Shown: in pieces, positions 8,790-18,955 of the stretch
Position numbering within the stretch: position 1 is the first letter of the stretch
Layout: each line of letters begins with the position of its first letter
Assembly: GCF_004005935.1 (NCBI RefSeq)
Contig: NZ_SACQ01000008.1
Location: forward strand, 62,001 to 126,000
DNA from: Neptunomonas marina
GTDB lineage: Bacteria > Pseudomonadota > Gammaproteobacteria > Pseudomonadales > Balneatricaceae
Length of the DNA stretch: 64,000 nucleotides
Direction: 5' to 3'
Notes under the pieces: generated by a model
The model's input: the letters and a program-made list of their open reading frames with translations, nothing else
The model's database searches: none
Told to the model about the DNA's origin: nothing
Translations under genes and position numbers: made by a program

Positions 8790-9872
8790 ATGACTAACAG
8801 AATTATCTCTGCACTGCTATTCACATCGCTGAGCATGACGCTCTGGGCGGCAGATACACCCGCACCGGCCGTAGTGGTTGATCAAGTTAAGCGCGTTGAG
8901 GTTTCTTCAGGTTTTCAGACGGTTGGCCGCGTGGAAGCCACTGAGCGTGTGGACATACTTGCGCGAGTCTCCGGCTTTTTAGAGAAGCAGTCCTTCGTGG
9001 AAGGTTCCGACGTTACCCAAGGTAGCGAACTCTTCCTGATCGAGAAAGATAGTTACCAAATCGCCCTACAACAGGCGCAAGCACAACTGGCTGGGGCTCA
9101 AGCAACCCAGAAAAACGCGCGCACAGAGTTAACTCGCGCACAAGCACTGAAAAAGAGAAACGCCGTCTCCCAAGCCCAGCTCGATCAAAAAGCGGCCGAG
9201 TATGACCAAGCCAAAGCGAGTGTTTTGCAAGCACAAGCCGGCGTTAAGCGTGCACAGCTCGATCTTAGCTACACCCAAGTCACTAGCCCCATCGCCGGTC
9301 GTATCGGTAAAGCAAATTTTTCAACCGGCAACCTGGTAACCCCCTCCAGTGGAGTATTGGCAACCGTCGTTAACTTAGATCCCATTTATGTTGAGATATC
9401 CGTAAGTGAGAAGCTACTCATCGATGCGAGACGCCAAGGGATTAACACTGAAAACCCACCGTTTGCGCCACGTTTGATTTTGGCAGATGGTAGCCAGTAT
9501 GAGCATCTAGGCGAGTTCAACTTTGTTGACCCCGAAGTCGACCCAAACACTGATACCATTGGTGTCCGCGCCACCTTCCCAAATCCGGCTCATGTGTTGC
9601 TACCTGGCCAGTTTGTAACAGTGAAAATAGAGACGAAGCAACCTCAATTTGCGCTCACCGTGCCGCAGTCGTCCGTGCAAAAAGATCGTGAAGGGTTCTT
9701 CGTGTTAGCGGTTGACCGCAATAATATCGCCCAAATCCGCCGTGTTGATGTGGGCGAGCAGTTTGAGGGTCTATGGGCTATTAAGTCTGGGCTTGATCAG
9801 GGAGATCGCATTATCGTAGAGGGCTTGCAGAAGGCTAAGCCCGGTAAACCTGTTTCCCCAACACAGGAGTAA
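8790..9872 (+). CDS. RND efflux periplasmic adaptor subunit
   Basis: Membrane fusion protein of an AcrAB-type pump, linking the inner-membrane RND protein to an outer-membrane channel. The ATG at 8790 is preferred: GAGGGG lies just upstream, and the encoded N-terminus [20 protein letters not shown] is a signal peptide. The upstream in-frame TTG at 8775 is unlikely. The order is beta-barrel and lipoyl halves around an alpha-helical hairpin (about residues 95-160, rich in Ala and Gln), then [17 protein letters not shown], the usual lipoyl closing motif, and a membrane-proximal domain ending near [14 protein letters not shown]. It lies 5 bp before the pump gene. Confidence 0.92.
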   Translation: MTNRIISALLFTSLSMTLWAADTPAPAVVVDQVKRVEVSSGFQTVGRVEATERVDILARVSGFLEKQSFVEGSDVTQGSELFLIEKDSYQIALQQAQAQLAGAQATQKNARTELTRAQALKKRNAVSQAQLDQKAAEYDQAKASVLQAQAGVKRAQLDLSYTQVTSPIAGRIGKANFSTGNLVTPSSGVLATVVNLDPIYVEISVSEKLLIDARRQGINTENPPFAPRLILADGSQYEHLGEFNFVDPEVDPNTDTIGVRATFPNPAHVLLPGQFVTVKIETKQPQFALTVPQSSVQKDREGFFVLAVDRNNIAQIRRVDVGEQFEGLWAIKSGLDQGDRIIVEGLQKAKPGKPVSPTQE

Positions 9873-9877
9873 GCAGG

Positions 9878-12800
9878 ATGTTCTCTCTGTTTTTCATCAA
9901 TCGCCCCAAGTTTGCACTGGTCATCTCGATTGTGATGATCATCGCGGGTGGGCTAGCGCTGCTGGCGCTCCCCGTCGCAGAATATCCTGATATCGCGCCG
10001 CCTAAAGTACAAGTCACCGCCAGCTACCCTGGCGCAAACGCCGAGGTGATCGAAAAGGCCGTCGCAGCCCCCATTGAGGCGCAGATTAACGGCGTCGAGA
10101 ACATGCTGTATATGTCCTCAACGAGCACCAATAACGGTAGCTACACGCTTGATATCACCTTTAAAGTTGGCACCGATGGCGACCAAGCCGCCGTCAACGT
10201 GCAGAACCGTGTTGCGCTCGCCCAATCGCTGCTACCTCAAGAGGTTGTGCGCCAAGGCGTCACCACACGTAAGCAAGCATCTGACATGCTCTTGATCGTC
10301 AACCTGTTCTCACCCAACGGCACCCATGACGGCTTGTTCCTGAGTAACTACGCTTCCATCAATATTCAGGATCAGTTAGCACGTATTAATGGCGTAGGTT
10401 CAGCAAGCCAGTTCGGCCCGCTCGACTACGGCATGCGTATCTGGCTAGACCCAGACAGAATGACCGCCCTGAATCTAAGTACTACAGAGGTCAGCAACGC
10501 GATTCGCCAACAAAATATTCAGGCCTCGGTGGGTATCATTGGGCAAGCGCCTGTTGACCTCAACCAACAACTCCAATACAACTTACGCGCCGAAGGCCGT
10601 TTGAACTCGCCTAGCGCTTTTGAAGACATTCTAATACGCGCGAACCCCGATGGTTCTAGCGTGCGTTTGAAGGATATCGCGCGGGTCGAGCTAGGTTCGC
10701 AAAGCTATAGCGCGGCCAGCCGACTGAATGGAGACCCTTCTGCGGCTATCGTGATCTACCAGACGCCAGGTGCTAATGCATTAGATGTGGCGAATCAGAT
10801 CTACAGCGAACTAGAGCGTTTGAGCACCCGTTTCCCTGACGATCTGGAATACAAAATCACCTATGACACCACCCAAGCTGTACGCGCCTCATTGAAAGAG
10901 GTGGTGGAAACCCTTGGCATAACCTTTGTGCTGGTTATTTTGGTCACCTACCTCTTCTTAGCGGACTGGCGCGCCACACTGATTCCAGCGGCAACCATCC
11001 CTGTCTCTTTAATCGCCACCTTCGCGGTGTTGAGCGTGGTGGGTTTCTCAGTGAATACCATCTCGTTATTCGCTCTGATTCTAGCTATCGGTATCGTCGT
11101 GGATGATGCCATTGTGGTGGTGGAGAACGTGAAACGGCATATGGCTGATGACAACCTCAGTGCGCCAGACGCAACTCGCGTTGCGATGAAAGAGGTTTTT
11201 GGGCCGGTTATCGCGACCACATTAGTTTTGATGGCCGTTTTTGTTCCCGTTGCGTTTATGCCCGGTCTCACCGGCAAGCTCTACACAGAGTTCGCGCTGA
11301 CGATCTCGGTGGCGGTCGCGTTTTCATCGCTAAACGCATTAACGCTGTCCCCGGCGCTATGCGCTCTGTTATTGAAGTCGGGTAACGCACCTGAACGGGG
11401 CTTTTTTCATTGGTTCGATGCTCGCGTCGATAACCTCCGTACTGGCTACCTTAAACAAGCAACGTTTTTAAACCGCCACCTACTCTTTAGCGCTGGATTG
11501 CTCGCTGCAATCACGGCAGGCGTAGTGTATATGTTCAATACAGTCCCAACAGGTTTCATTCCCTATGAGGACAAGGGTGCGGTATTCGTGAATATTCAGC
11601 TGCCAGATGGCGCATCGCTCAATCGTACCGGTGAGGTGCTAAGCGAAGTCGAGGAGATACTTGAAGCGCAGCCCGGCGTGCGTGAGGTGGTTGGAGTGTC
11701 GGGGTTCAGCTTGCTAGGCGGCGCTGCATCCAATGGTGCCGTCGCGATTCCTATCTTTACGCACTGGGACGAGCGCCAAGATCCATCGTTAGCTTGGTAT
11801 AAAATACTTGGCGATATCAACCAAAAAGTCTCAGGGATTGCTGGTGCTAATGTCTTTGCATTTCCACCACCGCCTATCCCGGGTTTGGGTACCGCCGGGG
11901 GCCTTGAAGCACAGGTGCTCGACCTAAATAACGGCACACCTTTAGAGCTCTCTCAAGCGGTGAACAGTTTGGTGATTGCGGCAAACCAAAGCGATAAGTT
12001 TGCGCAGGTTTTCAGTACTTTCTCCTCCAACGTACCTCAGCTGGAGCTGATCGTAGACCGTCGCAAGGCAGAAAGCCTTGGGGTACCGGTAGCGGAGCTT
12101 TTTGGCACGCTCCAGTCATATTTAGGTTCGAGCTACATCAACGACTTCAACCTGTATGGCAAGAACTACCGTGTCATGATGCAGGCTGATGCCCAGTTCC
12201 GCGACAACATAGACGATATCTCCTCATTGCATGTACGCAGTACCAGTGGAGCACAAATTCCTATTGGCTCACTTGTTCAGGTAGAGACCGTCCTTGGCCC
12301 GCAGTCATTAACACGCTTCAACCAGCGCCGTACCGCTAACTTAAATGCCACGCCAAGCAATAATGTCAGCTCTGGGGCCGCCATCGCCGAGCTTGAACAG
12401 CTTGCCGCCGAAGTACTACCGGATGGCTATGTACTGGAGTGGACTGGCACAACACAGCAAGAGCAAGAGTCGAGCGGTTACGCAGTCATGATTATGGGTT
12501 TGGCGATACTCTTCGCGTACCTGTTCTTGGTTGCTCAATACGAGAGCTGGACGATCCCTATGTCGGTGATGATCTCTATCGTCGTGGCACTCTTTGGTGC
12601 ACTGATTCCCATGTACCTGTTGCCATTTCTCGACAACAACCTTTACGCCCAGATCGGTATCGTGATGCTGATTGGCCTAGCTGCAAAGTCTGCCATTCTG
12701 ATTGTGGAGTTTGCCAAGGCACGCCGTGAAGAGGGAGAGTCGATTCTGGAGGCGGCTGCCAACGCAGCAAGCCTGCGCTTTAGAGCCGTGTTGATGACGG

Positions 12801-13003
12801 CCCTATCCTTTATTTTGGGTGTACTACCGCTGGTATTTGCCTCTGGCGCTGGGGCAGCAAGCCGCATCTCCATTGGCTTTGTTGTACTGGCGGGTATGGT
12901 GGCCGCAACGGTCATCGGCTTAGTGTTTATTCCGTCACTCTACGTGATGATGCAACGCTTGCGCGAGCGCGTTAAAGGTACGCAACCTAAGGTAGATCAA
13001 TAA
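9878..13003 (+). CDS. RND multidrug efflux pump, HAE-1 family (AcrB/MexF-like)
   Basis: 1041 residues, normal for AcrB-type proton-driven drug exporters. The N-terminus [20 protein letters not shown] is helix 1. The proton relay region is [14 protein letters not shown] with the Asp pair near residue 410. The second half repeats the fold with helix 7 after [11 protein letters not shown] and helices ending in [24 protein letters not shown]. It forms one operon with the adaptor gene. No outer-membrane channel gene is nearby, so it probably borrows a TolC-like protein. Substrates cannot be predicted. Confidence 0.93.
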   Translation: MFSLFFINRPKFALVISIVMIIAGGLALLALPVAEYPDIAPPKVQVTASYPGANAEVIEKAVAAPIEAQINGVENMLYMSSTSTNNGSYTLDITFKVGTDGDQAAVNVQNRVALAQSLLPQEVVRQGVTTRKQASDMLLIVNLFSPNGTHDGLFLSNYASINIQDQLARINGVGSASQFGPLDYGMRIWLDPDRMTALNLSTTEVSNAIRQQNIQASVGIIGQAPVDLNQQLQYNLRAEGRLNSPSAFEDILIRANPDGSSVRLKDIARVELGSQSYSAASRLNGDPSAAIVIYQTPGANALDVANQIYSELERLSTRFPDDLEYKITYDTTQAVRASLKEVVETLGITFVLVILVTYLFLADWRATLIPAATIPVSLIATFAVLSVVGFSVNTISLFALILAIGIVVDDAIVVVENVKRHMADDNLSAPDATRVAMKEVFGPVIATTLVLMAVFVPVAFMPGLTGKLYTEFALTISVAVAFSSLNALTLSPALCALLLKSGNAPERGFFHWFDARVDNLRTGYLKQATFLNRHLLFSAGLLAAITAGVVYMFNTVPTGFIPYEDKGAVFVNIQLPDGASLNRTGEVLSEVEEILEAQPGVREVVGVSGFSLLGGAASNGAVAIPIFTHWDERQDPSLAWYKILGDINQKVSGIAGANVFAFPPPPIPGLGTAGGLEAQVLDLNNGTPLELSQAVNSLVIAANQSDKFAQVFSTFSSNVPQLELIVDRRKAESLGVPVAELFGTLQSYLGSSYINDFNLYGKNYRVMMQADAQFRDNIDDISSLHVRSTSGAQIPIGSLVQVETVLGPQSLTRFNQRRTANLNATPSNNVSSGAAIAELEQLAAEVLPDGYVLEWTGTTQQEQESSGYAVMIMGLAILFAYLFLVAQYESWTIPMSVMISIVVALFGALIPMYLLPFLDNNLYAQIGIVMLIGLAAKSAILIVEFAKARREEGESILEAAANAASLRFRAVLMTALSFILGVLPLVFASGAGAASRISIGFVVLAGMVAATVIGLVFIPSLYVMMQRLRERVKGTQPKVDQ

Positions 13004-13043
13004 AGCTTTACCACCACTCACCGCCAGTGGCGTTAAAACTAAT

Positions 13044-13068
13044 AAGGGCAGGATATCCTGCCCTTTTT
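13044..13068 (+). terminator. rho-independent terminator of the RND operon
   Basis: AAGGGCAGGAT directly followed by ATCCTGCCCTT, then TTTT, about 40 bases after the pump stop codon. It may also serve the opposing DUF1272 gene. Confidence 0.85.
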
Positions 13069-13083
13069 CATGTTCTCTGGTAA

Positions 13084-13311
13084 CTAAACGGCTGAAGTGG
13101 ATGAAGCTCCGCTCAACGGGCTTACCATGGCAGATACCGGCAAGCTCGGGCGCTCAACCAGCTTACTGCCATGGTTAGGGCAAATATGGTTTAAGTGCTC
13201 ACGGGCGCAAGTGAGGCAAAACGTGCACTCATAAGCGCAAATGACTGCTTTTGGAGAGTTGGGTGGGAGCACTTCGCCACAGCACTCACAGGTGGGTTTC
13301 AATTCCAACAT
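13084..13311 (-). CDS. DUF1272 domain protein, small zinc-ribbon-like
   Basis: 75 residues from the ATG at 13311, which has AAGGAG at the right distance; the longer frame to 13374 lacks such a site. The N-terminus LELKPTCECCGEVLPPNS, then AVICAYECTFCLTCAREHL and CPNHGSKLVERP, shows pairs of Cys (CxC, CC, CxxC) plus His, as in DUF1272 proteins that probably bind zinc. Function unknown. It lies about 117 bp downstream of a cupin gene on the same strand. Confidence 0.85.
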   Translation of the reverse strand: MLELKPTCECCGEVLPPNSPKAVICAYECTFCLTCAREHLNHICPNHGSKLVERPSLPVSAMVSPLSGASSTSAV

Positions 13312-13428
13312 AATATGCAAACTCCTTTTCGCCGAGATAGACGCGAGGGCTATCAATCCGTGCCCCGCGCTCATCTATCAAGCTTAGAAAAGAAATCGGC
13401 TTTTTCCACAAAGAAAGCGTGGTTTTAT

Positions 13429-14067
13429 CTACAACCATTGTTTAATGAACAGTAAACTCGCGGTACTCGCAGTCACACGTAAAACCGACTGGCTTTTCGG
13501 AATGCGTAGCCAATCTCGCGCCACCCATCGCTGCCCTGACGACTCAAGCGCTCCCGCTATCACGAGTACTTCGATCCGCTGCCCGATAATGTCCAACAGG
13601 AACTCTTCACCGGCAGGTAAACGCACTAGGTTTACGGTTTCAATCGCGCTCGTGTGTAGCTCTTGTACTTGCCGGCTCAAGATTGGCGCATCTTGCCATG
13701 CAGCTATGCGCACAACATCGCTATCGTGTGGATCAAACTGGTTCAGCTTGACGAATATCTCACAGCCTTCGTGACTAAAAGGCGCATGCTCACTGCCGGG
13801 CGGGTTACGCAGATAGGTGCCTGCGGGGTAGTCTCCTGACTCATCAGAAAATACGCCCGATAGCACCAAGATCTCCTCGCCTTGTGGGTGCGGATGGGAT
13901 GAGAACGATGCACCCGCGGCATAGCTCACAATACTGGTGGTATGGCCCGATTCAGCGGCCGCACGTTCTAGCGGCTGACGCAGCACCCCCGCCATTGGGC
14001 TGGGTAACCATGGCTGATCAGCATTGTGAATCAGCAAAGGCTGAGTCATATCCATGTTTAGCATCAT
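13429..14067 (-). CDS. cupin protein with ChrR-like tandem cupin halves
   Basis: 212 residues. The first half holds a metal-binding cupin motif, SHPHPQGEEILVLSGVFSDESG (two His and a Glu in motif 1), followed by GTYLRNPPGSEHAPFSHEGC, as in ChrR-type cupins. The second half looks like a weaker cupin repeat. It may be a small-molecule or metal-dependent enzyme, or a sensor. It lies 22 bp after the TetR gene, so it likely ends a puuB-tetR-cupin transcript. No anti-sigma zinc domain is present, so it is not a full ChrR. Confidence 0.75.
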   Translation of the reverse strand: MMLNMDMTQPLLIHNADQPWLPSPMAGVLRQPLERAAAESGHTTSIVSYAAGASFSSHPHPQGEEILVLSGVFSDESGDYPAGTYLRNPPGSEHAPFSHEGCEIFVKLNQFDPHDSDVVRIAAWQDAPILSRQVQELHTSAIETVNLVRLPAGEEFLLDIIGQRIEVLVIAGALESSGQRWVARDWLRIPKSQSVLRVTASTASLLFIKQWL

Positions 14068-14089
14068 CGTCTCGCTTTATACGTCTTCG

Positions 14090-14743
14090 TTATTCGCTAA
14101 GGTGGGCCTTTAATAGCGCACAGAGCATCAACTTGGTATCTGCCAGCGTCCGCTTAGCCCGCTCCCCTTTTTGATTAACCACCACCAGAAACGCGGCATG
14201 GCTGCACTCAAGGTAGAGACGTGCAAGCCGCTCGCGCTCATTGATACGGCGCTTAATACCCATCCGTTTAAACAATTCTGCCATGTAGGAGATCACCATC
14301 GCATCGTGCTGCTGATCTAGCTCACGTAGCTCGGGCACAGAGAACATCGCCTGTACCAAGGCTAAAACCGCTCGCTGACGCTGATAAACCTTAAGATTTC
14401 TCGCCAACATCGCATCAACTAATATCTCCAGAGGCGTGCTCTCGATATCCCACTGCACCATATCCAGCAGCGCACGCTCAATCTCATCTAACCACTGTTT
14501 ACCTATCGCATAGAGAATGGCGTACTTATTGGGGTAGTAGTGATATAAGGCGCCGACGGAGATTCCCACCTCTTTGGCAATGAGAGCAGTGCTTAAATCA
14601 TCAAGCCCAACCTGCTCCAATAATGTATTGGTAACATCAAGAATCTGCTGGTTACGCTGCTTCGCGCGCCCTTGCACTTGGCTACTGCGCGCCTCCAGCT
14701 CCTGAGATTGCTGCCGGGCAACGACCTGTCGTTTCGAAACCAT
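14090..14743 (-). CDS. TetR family regulator, probably of polyamine genes
   Basis: 217 residues. The N-terminal 70 residues carry the TetR HTH: QQILDVTNTLLEQVGLDDLSTALIAKEVGISVGALYHYYPNKYAILYAI, with the recognition helix at VGALYHYY. The C-terminal ligand domain is all-helical and unrecognised. The gene begins 18 bp after puuB (minus strand), and the divergent puuA-puuB region carries two matching 22-bp inverted repeats, so it probably represses both directions until a polyamine or a gamma-glutamyl product binds. That link is inference. Confidence 0.88.
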   Translation of the reverse strand: MVSKRQVVARQQSQELEARSSQVQGRAKQRNQQILDVTNTLLEQVGLDDLSTALIAKEVGISVGALYHYYPNKYAILYAIGKQWLDEIERALLDMVQWDIESTPLEILVDAMLARNLKVYQRQRAVLALVQAMFSVPELRELDQQHDAMVISYMAELFKRMGIKRRINERERLARLYLECSHAAFLVVVNQKGERAKRTLADTKLMLCALLKAHLSE

Positions 14744-14761
14744 CTCTCTTTTTCCCTGACA

Positions 14762-16039
14762 TTACAGCCGATCGCGGAGCGCATAATATAACATGCCTGC
14801 CACCAATCCCGGCCAGCGCAACAAGGTGCCTCCTGGAAAGGTTCGGGTGGGTAGCTGAGTAAAGGCTTCAAAGCGCTCGCTTTGCCCACCGAACGCTTCA
14901 GCCAACAACTTGCCGCCCAACGTTGCTAATGCCACACCGTGGCCAGAGTATCCCTGCGCAACCCACGTATATTGATCCAGACGCGCAAAATGGGGCATTC
15001 GGTTCAGTGTGATGGCTAGCGTGCCGCCCCAGCCATAATCGATCTGTACATCGTGCAGCTCAGGATAAAATTCCAACATATGCTTGCGTACAAACTGTTT
15101 GATGTCGCTGGGGAAGCGGCGCGTGTAGTTCTCTCCGCCCCCCCAAAGTAAGCGATTATCCGCAGACAGCTTGAAGTAATTGATTACGAAACGTGAGTCC
15201 GCCACCGCAACGTCGTCACGATTGATTTTACGAGCCAGTGCATCCGGCAACGGCTCAGTGGCCAAAATGAAATTATTGATCGGCATGATCTTACCGGCAA
15301 TGCGTGGTTCCAGCTTCTCCAGATAGCCATTGCAGGCCAGTACAACCGACGCAGCGCTCACATGTCCTTGCGCTGTTTTCACCACCACACCCGCGGCGTT
15401 TTTTTGTATCTCTGTCACCCGAGATTGCTCAAAGATCGCCACACCAGCTTGCGTACACGCGTTCGCGAGACCTAGCGCGTAGTTCAAAGGATGGAGATGC
15501 GCCGCATCTTGCCAATACTCACCACCATGGTAGTGATCTGTGCCCAACAGGTCGGCAACCTCCTGCCTATCAACATAACGGATTGCGTTATAGTGCAACT
15601 TATCCTGCTTGTAGCGGACCGAGGCTTGCATCTCTTTGGCATGGCCTGCTTTGTTTGCCACATGCAACACCCCTGATTTTAGGTCGCAGTCGATCTTATG
15701 CTTGGCAATGAGCGCCTTCACTAGATCAACCGACTCCAGAGAGAGCTGCCAGAGCCTATCCGCGCCATCTTTACCTAGCGCATCGCTCAGCTCATCATGA
15801 TCCATATTGTGACCTTGGCAAACTTGGCCGCCATTGCGCCCTGATGCTCCCCACCCGACACGCTCGGCATCGAGTAACACCACCGAGTGGCCTTGCTCGG
15901 CCAGATGCAAAGCCGCAGAAAGCCCGGTAAAGCCAGCACCCACGATACAAACATCCGCTGTTTGCTCTCCTTGTAGCCTCTGATATTCAGAGAAACCTTT
16001 CGCGGTTGCTGCATAGTAGGAATCAATATGGCCCATCAT
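14762..16039 (-). CDS. puuB: FAD-dependent oxidoreductase, PuuB-like (second copy)
   Basis: About 425 residues from the ATG at 16039, which has GGAGAG upstream; a GTG 18 bases farther up is possible. The N-terminus GHIDSYYAATAKGFSEY is typical of gamma-glutamylputrescine oxidoreductases, followed by ADVCIVGAGFTGLSAALHLAEQG (FAD) and GWGASGRNGGQVCQGHNMDHD. TWVAQGYSGHGVALATLGGK near the C-terminus is the second FAD contact. It is divergent from a puuA gene and heads a transcript with tetR and cupin genes. The context makes gamma-glutamylputrescine or a related amine the likely substrate. Confidence 0.88.
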   Translation of the reverse strand: MMGHIDSYYAATAKGFSEYQRLQGEQTADVCIVGAGFTGLSAALHLAEQGHSVVLLDAERVGWGASGRNGGQVCQGHNMDHDELSDALGKDGADRLWQLSLESVDLVKALIAKHKIDCDLKSGVLHVANKAGHAKEMQASVRYKQDKLHYNAIRYVDRQEVADLLGTDHYHGGEYWQDAAHLHPLNYALGLANACTQAGVAIFEQSRVTEIQKNAAGVVVKTAQGHVSAASVVLACNGYLEKLEPRIAGKIMPINNFILATEPLPDALARKINRDDVAVADSRFVINYFKLSADNRLLWGGGENYTRRFPSDIKQFVRKHMLEFYPELHDVQIDYGWGGTLAITLNRMPHFARLDQYTWVAQGYSGHGVALATLGGKLLAEAFGGQSERFEAFTQLPTRTFPGGTLLRWPGLVAGMLYYALRDRL

Positions 16040-16071
16040 GAGTACGGCTCTCTCCACGTATAAAAAGCATT

Positions 16072-16093
16072 AAACCGAATATTAATTCGGTTT
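16072..16093. promoter_or_regulatory. operator 1 of the puuA-puuB intergenic region
   Basis: A perfect inverted repeat, AAACCGAAT-N4-ATTCGGTTT, 33 bp before the puuB start. Its geometry suits a TetR dimer and the tetR gene is in the puuB transcript. Confidence 0.7.
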
Positions 16094-16171
16094 TTTTTGC
16101 GAAACAAGCTACATTCTATATTGATAATCACAAATCTTTGGTGCTTAATAATTAGCCATACCCCAGCAGTA

Positions 16172-16193
16172 AAACCGAATCTTTATTCGAATT
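16172..16193. promoter_or_regulatory. operator 2 of the puuA-puuB intergenic region
   Basis: AAACCGAAT-N4-ATTCGAATT, the same 9-4-9 geometry as operator 1 with two changed positions in the right arm, exactly 100 bp from it and about 60 bp before the puuA start. Confidence 0.65.
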
Positions 16194-16253
16194 TAACCAT
16201 CCGCTAGCAGTGCACTACACGCTGAAAGCAACAGAGAACTCAACAGGTGACTT

Positions 16254-17597
16254 ATGGAAGCCGTAGCTAGGTTTCTTCAGGAAAATGCAATCACGGAAGT
16301 CGAATCCACACTACCCGACATGACGGGAAATGCCCGCGGCAAGTTTTACCCCACGCAGAAATTTCTCTCCGAGCAAGGTGGCCGTATTCCCGAGTCGTTA
16401 TTGGTCCAAACCGTGACGGGGGACTGGGCAGACAACCATTACGATCTGGTCGATGCCAGCGACCGCGATATGATTCTGACACCAGACGCCACAACCTTGC
16501 GTATTGTTCCTTGGGCCGGAGAGCCCACCGCGTCGGTGATTAACGATTGCTACACCGTTGATGGTGAACTACATCCTTTAGCGAGCCGCTCCGTACTACG
16601 TAAAGTGCTCAAGCTTTATGAAGATGAAGGTTTACAACCGATTATCGCGCCCGAGGTTGAGTTCTATCTTATCCAGAAGAACACCGACCCAGACTATGAG
16701 CTAAAGCCAGCTGTTGGACGCTCAGGCCGCCGCGAAACCGCGCGTCAGTCTTTTAGCATTGATGCCGTCAATGAGTTTGATCCCATCATCGATACGCTCT
16801 ACGACTACTGCGAAGCACTAGAGCTCAATGTCGATACACTGATCCACGAATCCGGCCCAGCGCAACTAGAGATCAATTTCCTGCATGGCGACCCGTTAGA
16901 GTTAGCCGATCAAGTCTTTATGTTTAAGCGCACTGTGCGTGAAACTGCCATTAAGCACGGTATCTACGCCACTTTTATGGCGAAGCCGATGAGCCATGAA
17001 CCCGGCAGCTCGATGCACATTCACCAAAGCTTGATCGACTTAGAAACACAGCAAAATATCTTTGCCGGAACCGATAGCCGCTTTAGCGAACGTTTCTATC
17101 ATTATGTTGGTGGTTTGCAGAAGTTCACACCAAATGCGATCAGCTTCTATGCACCCAGCGTTAACTCCTATCGCCGTTTTGCGCCCGAGATGTCCGCCCC
17201 GGTCAACATGAAGTGGGGTATCGATAACCGGACGACAGGCCTGCGTGCACCGGAAGCAACTGCAGACGCAACTCGTATCGAAAACCGTTTTCCAGGCGCT
17301 GATAGCAACCCCTACCTTGCCATCGCAGCAAGCCTTGCTTGTGGCTACCTCGGACTCAAGAAGCAGCTGCAGCCTACCAAACCAACCTCGGATCTTGCTG
17401 CTGAAGAGGGCGATATGGTGGAGCTAGCACGCTCCTTAGAAGAGGGGCTACGCTTACTTGAAAGCTGCCCGGAACTTTGCGAAATCATGGGTGAAAAGTT
17501 TGTTGAAGCCTACATCGGCGTTAAACGTGCTGAGTTTGAAACCTTTCACCAAGTCATTAGTTCGTGGGAGCGTGAATTCCTGCTACTAAACGTTTAA
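16254..17597 (+). CDS. puuA: gamma-glutamylputrescine synthetase, PuuA-like (glutamine synthetase family)
   Basis: 447 residues. It ligates glutamate to a polyamine with ATP, the first step of the gamma-glutamylated putrescine route in the cytoplasm. The N-terminal beta-grasp domain has ITEVESTLPDMTGNARGKFYP. The catalytic domain has EVEFYLI, GPAQLEINFLHGDPLELADQ (metal-binding Glu), SMHIHQSL (His of the active site), NSYRRFAPEMSAPVNMKWG (ATP/Glu loop) and RIENRFPGADSNPYLAIAA. It lacks the adenylylation site motif of GlnA. It is divergent from puuB with TetR-type operators between, and is followed by a terminator. Confidence 0.88.
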   Translation: MEAVARFLQENAITEVESTLPDMTGNARGKFYPTQKFLSEQGGRIPESLLVQTVTGDWADNHYDLVDASDRDMILTPDATTLRIVPWAGEPTASVINDCYTVDGELHPLASRSVLRKVLKLYEDEGLQPIIAPEVEFYLIQKNTDPDYELKPAVGRSGRRETARQSFSIDAVNEFDPIIDTLYDYCEALELNVDTLIHESGPAQLEINFLHGDPLELADQVFMFKRTVRETAIKHGIYATFMAKPMSHEPGSSMHIHQSLIDLETQQNIFAGTDSRFSERFYHYVGGLQKFTPNAISFYAPSVNSYRRFAPEMSAPVNMKWGIDNRTTGLRAPEATADATRIENRFPGADSNPYLAIAASLACGYLGLKKQLQPTKPTSDLAAEEGDMVELARSLEEGLRLLESCPELCEIMGEKFVEAYIGVKRAEFETFHQVISSWEREFLLLNV

Positions 17598-17604
17598 CAA
17601 AATC

Positions 17605-17627
17605 AGGCAGCCTCGGCTGCCTTTTTT
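17605..17627 (+). terminator. rho-independent terminator of puuA
   Basis: AGGCAGCC-TC-GGCTGCCT followed by a run of six T, seven bases after the puuA stop codon. Confidence 0.88.
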
Positions 17628-17759
17628 GATCCGATTTTCTGGTCAGCTCTGACAGATTTATTCGTTGGACTCCCTGACCTCATAGATTACTATGATTGGC
17701 ATTCGTGTTGCGTCATTTGAGACGGATGTCGAACCCACTGCAACTGGAGACTGTAAACT

Positions 17760-18878
17760 ATGAAAAGCGCTCTACCCTCTCGTTTTACCTTTACGCTTTC
17801 AGCATTGGCTTTAAGTATTGCAGCCTCCTCAGCCGCTCAAGCGCAAGAGGAGTTAAACTTTTATAACTGGTCTGACTATATCGCTGAAGAGACGATAGAA
17901 CGCTTTGAGAAAGAGACCGGTATCAAGGTGACTTACGACGTTTATGACAGCAACGAAACGCTCGAAGCAAAGCTCTTAGCGGGTAACTCAGGTTATGACT
18001 TGGTTGTGCCAACGTCACACTTTATGGAGTTACAGATCAAAGCGGGTATTTTCCTGCCAATTGATAAAACAAAGCTGCCGAATTACAAGCACCTCGACGC
18101 TAGCTTGATGGAAACACTCGGCCGTAAAGACCCGGGCAACCAATACGGTATTCCCTACCTTTGGGGCACAACGGGTATTGGCTATAACCCTGCACAAGTT
18201 GCAGCGGCACTGGGCGAGGATGCTCCCGTCAATAGCTGGGATCTGGTTTTCAAACCCGAGTATATGGCGAAACTACAAGACTGTGGCGTCACGTTCTTAG
18301 ACTCACCCGATGAGATGATCCCATTTGCGCAGCTTTACGCAGGAAAAGATCCAAACTCCCACAACGTGGCCGACTTTAAACCCAATGCCGACGCTGCCAA
18401 GGTACTGAAAGGTGTTCGCCCCTACGTGAAGCAGTTCCACTCTTCGCAGTATGTGAACGACCTTGCCAATGGAGATAGCTGTGTTGCCGTCGGTTTCTCT
18501 GGCGATGTGTTTCAAGCCGCGGCACGTGCCGAAGAGGCAAATAACGGCGTTGAGGTGAAGTACAGCATCCCTAAAGAGGGTTCTGAGATCTGGTTCGATA
18601 TGCTGGTGATCCCTAAAGACGCACCCAATGCAGAGAACGCGCATAAGTTTATCAACTACCTGCTGCGCCCTGACGTCATTGCAGAGATCACTAACTATGT
18701 TTGGTATGCCAACCCAAACAAAGACGCTACCGCACTGGTTGATAAAGAGATCACTAGCGACCCTGCCATCTATCCTGATGAGGCGACAATGAACAACCTG
18801 TATATCAGCTCTCAGGTACCACCGAAGATCGCCAAAGTCCGCAACCGCTTATGGGCCGAGATCAAGCGCGGCAAATAA
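17760..18878 (+). CDS. polyamine ABC transporter substrate-binding protein (PotF/SpuD type), copy 1
   Basis: 372 residues with a Sec signal peptide cleaved near AAQAQEE (residues 26-31). The mature start ELNFYNWSDYIAEETIERFEKETGIKVTYD is the hallmark of PotD/PotF/SpuD proteins; the Trp-Ser-Asp-Tyr cluster lines the polyamine pocket. SYDSNETLEAKL-like and WGTTGIGYNPAQV segments follow. Its own terminator lies downstream and no permease follows, so it probably feeds the PotGHI complex encoded at 19747-22687. About half of its sequence pattern is shared with copy 2, suggesting different polyamine preferences. Confidence 0.92.
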   Translation: MKSALPSRFTFTLSALALSIAASSAAQAQEELNFYNWSDYIAEETIERFEKETGIKVTYDVYDSNETLEAKLLAGNSGYDLVVPTSHFMELQIKAGIFLPIDKTKLPNYKHLDASLMETLGRKDPGNQYGIPYLWGTTGIGYNPAQVAAALGEDAPVNSWDLVFKPEYMAKLQDCGVTFLDSPDEMIPFAQLYAGKDPNSHNVADFKPNADAAKVLKGVRPYVKQFHSSQYVNDLANGDSCVAVGFSGDVFQAAARAEEANNGVEVKYSIPKEGSEIWFDMLVIPKDAPNAENAHKFINYLLRPDVIAEITNYVWYANPNKDATALVDKEITSDPAIYPDEATMNNLYISSQVPPKIAKVRNRLWAEIKRGK

Positions 18879-18900
18879 CACCTCTGCCAAACCCACAAAA

Positions 18901-18926
18901 AAGCCAGCGACATGCTGGCTTTTTTA
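18901..18926. terminator. bidirectional terminator between convergent genes
   Basis: AAGCCAGC-GACAT-GCTGGCTT with an A tract before and a T tract after. It ends the + strand binding-protein gene and the - strand polyamine operon. Confidence 0.88.
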
Positions 18927-18955
18927 TGTTTCGAGATTTTGCTCTTTGACTGTAT

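Noticed and set aside
13429-14067. ChrR anti-sigma factor
   Set aside because: The zinc-binding anti-sigma domain at the N-terminus and a partner sigma factor gene are missing; only the cupin part is similar.
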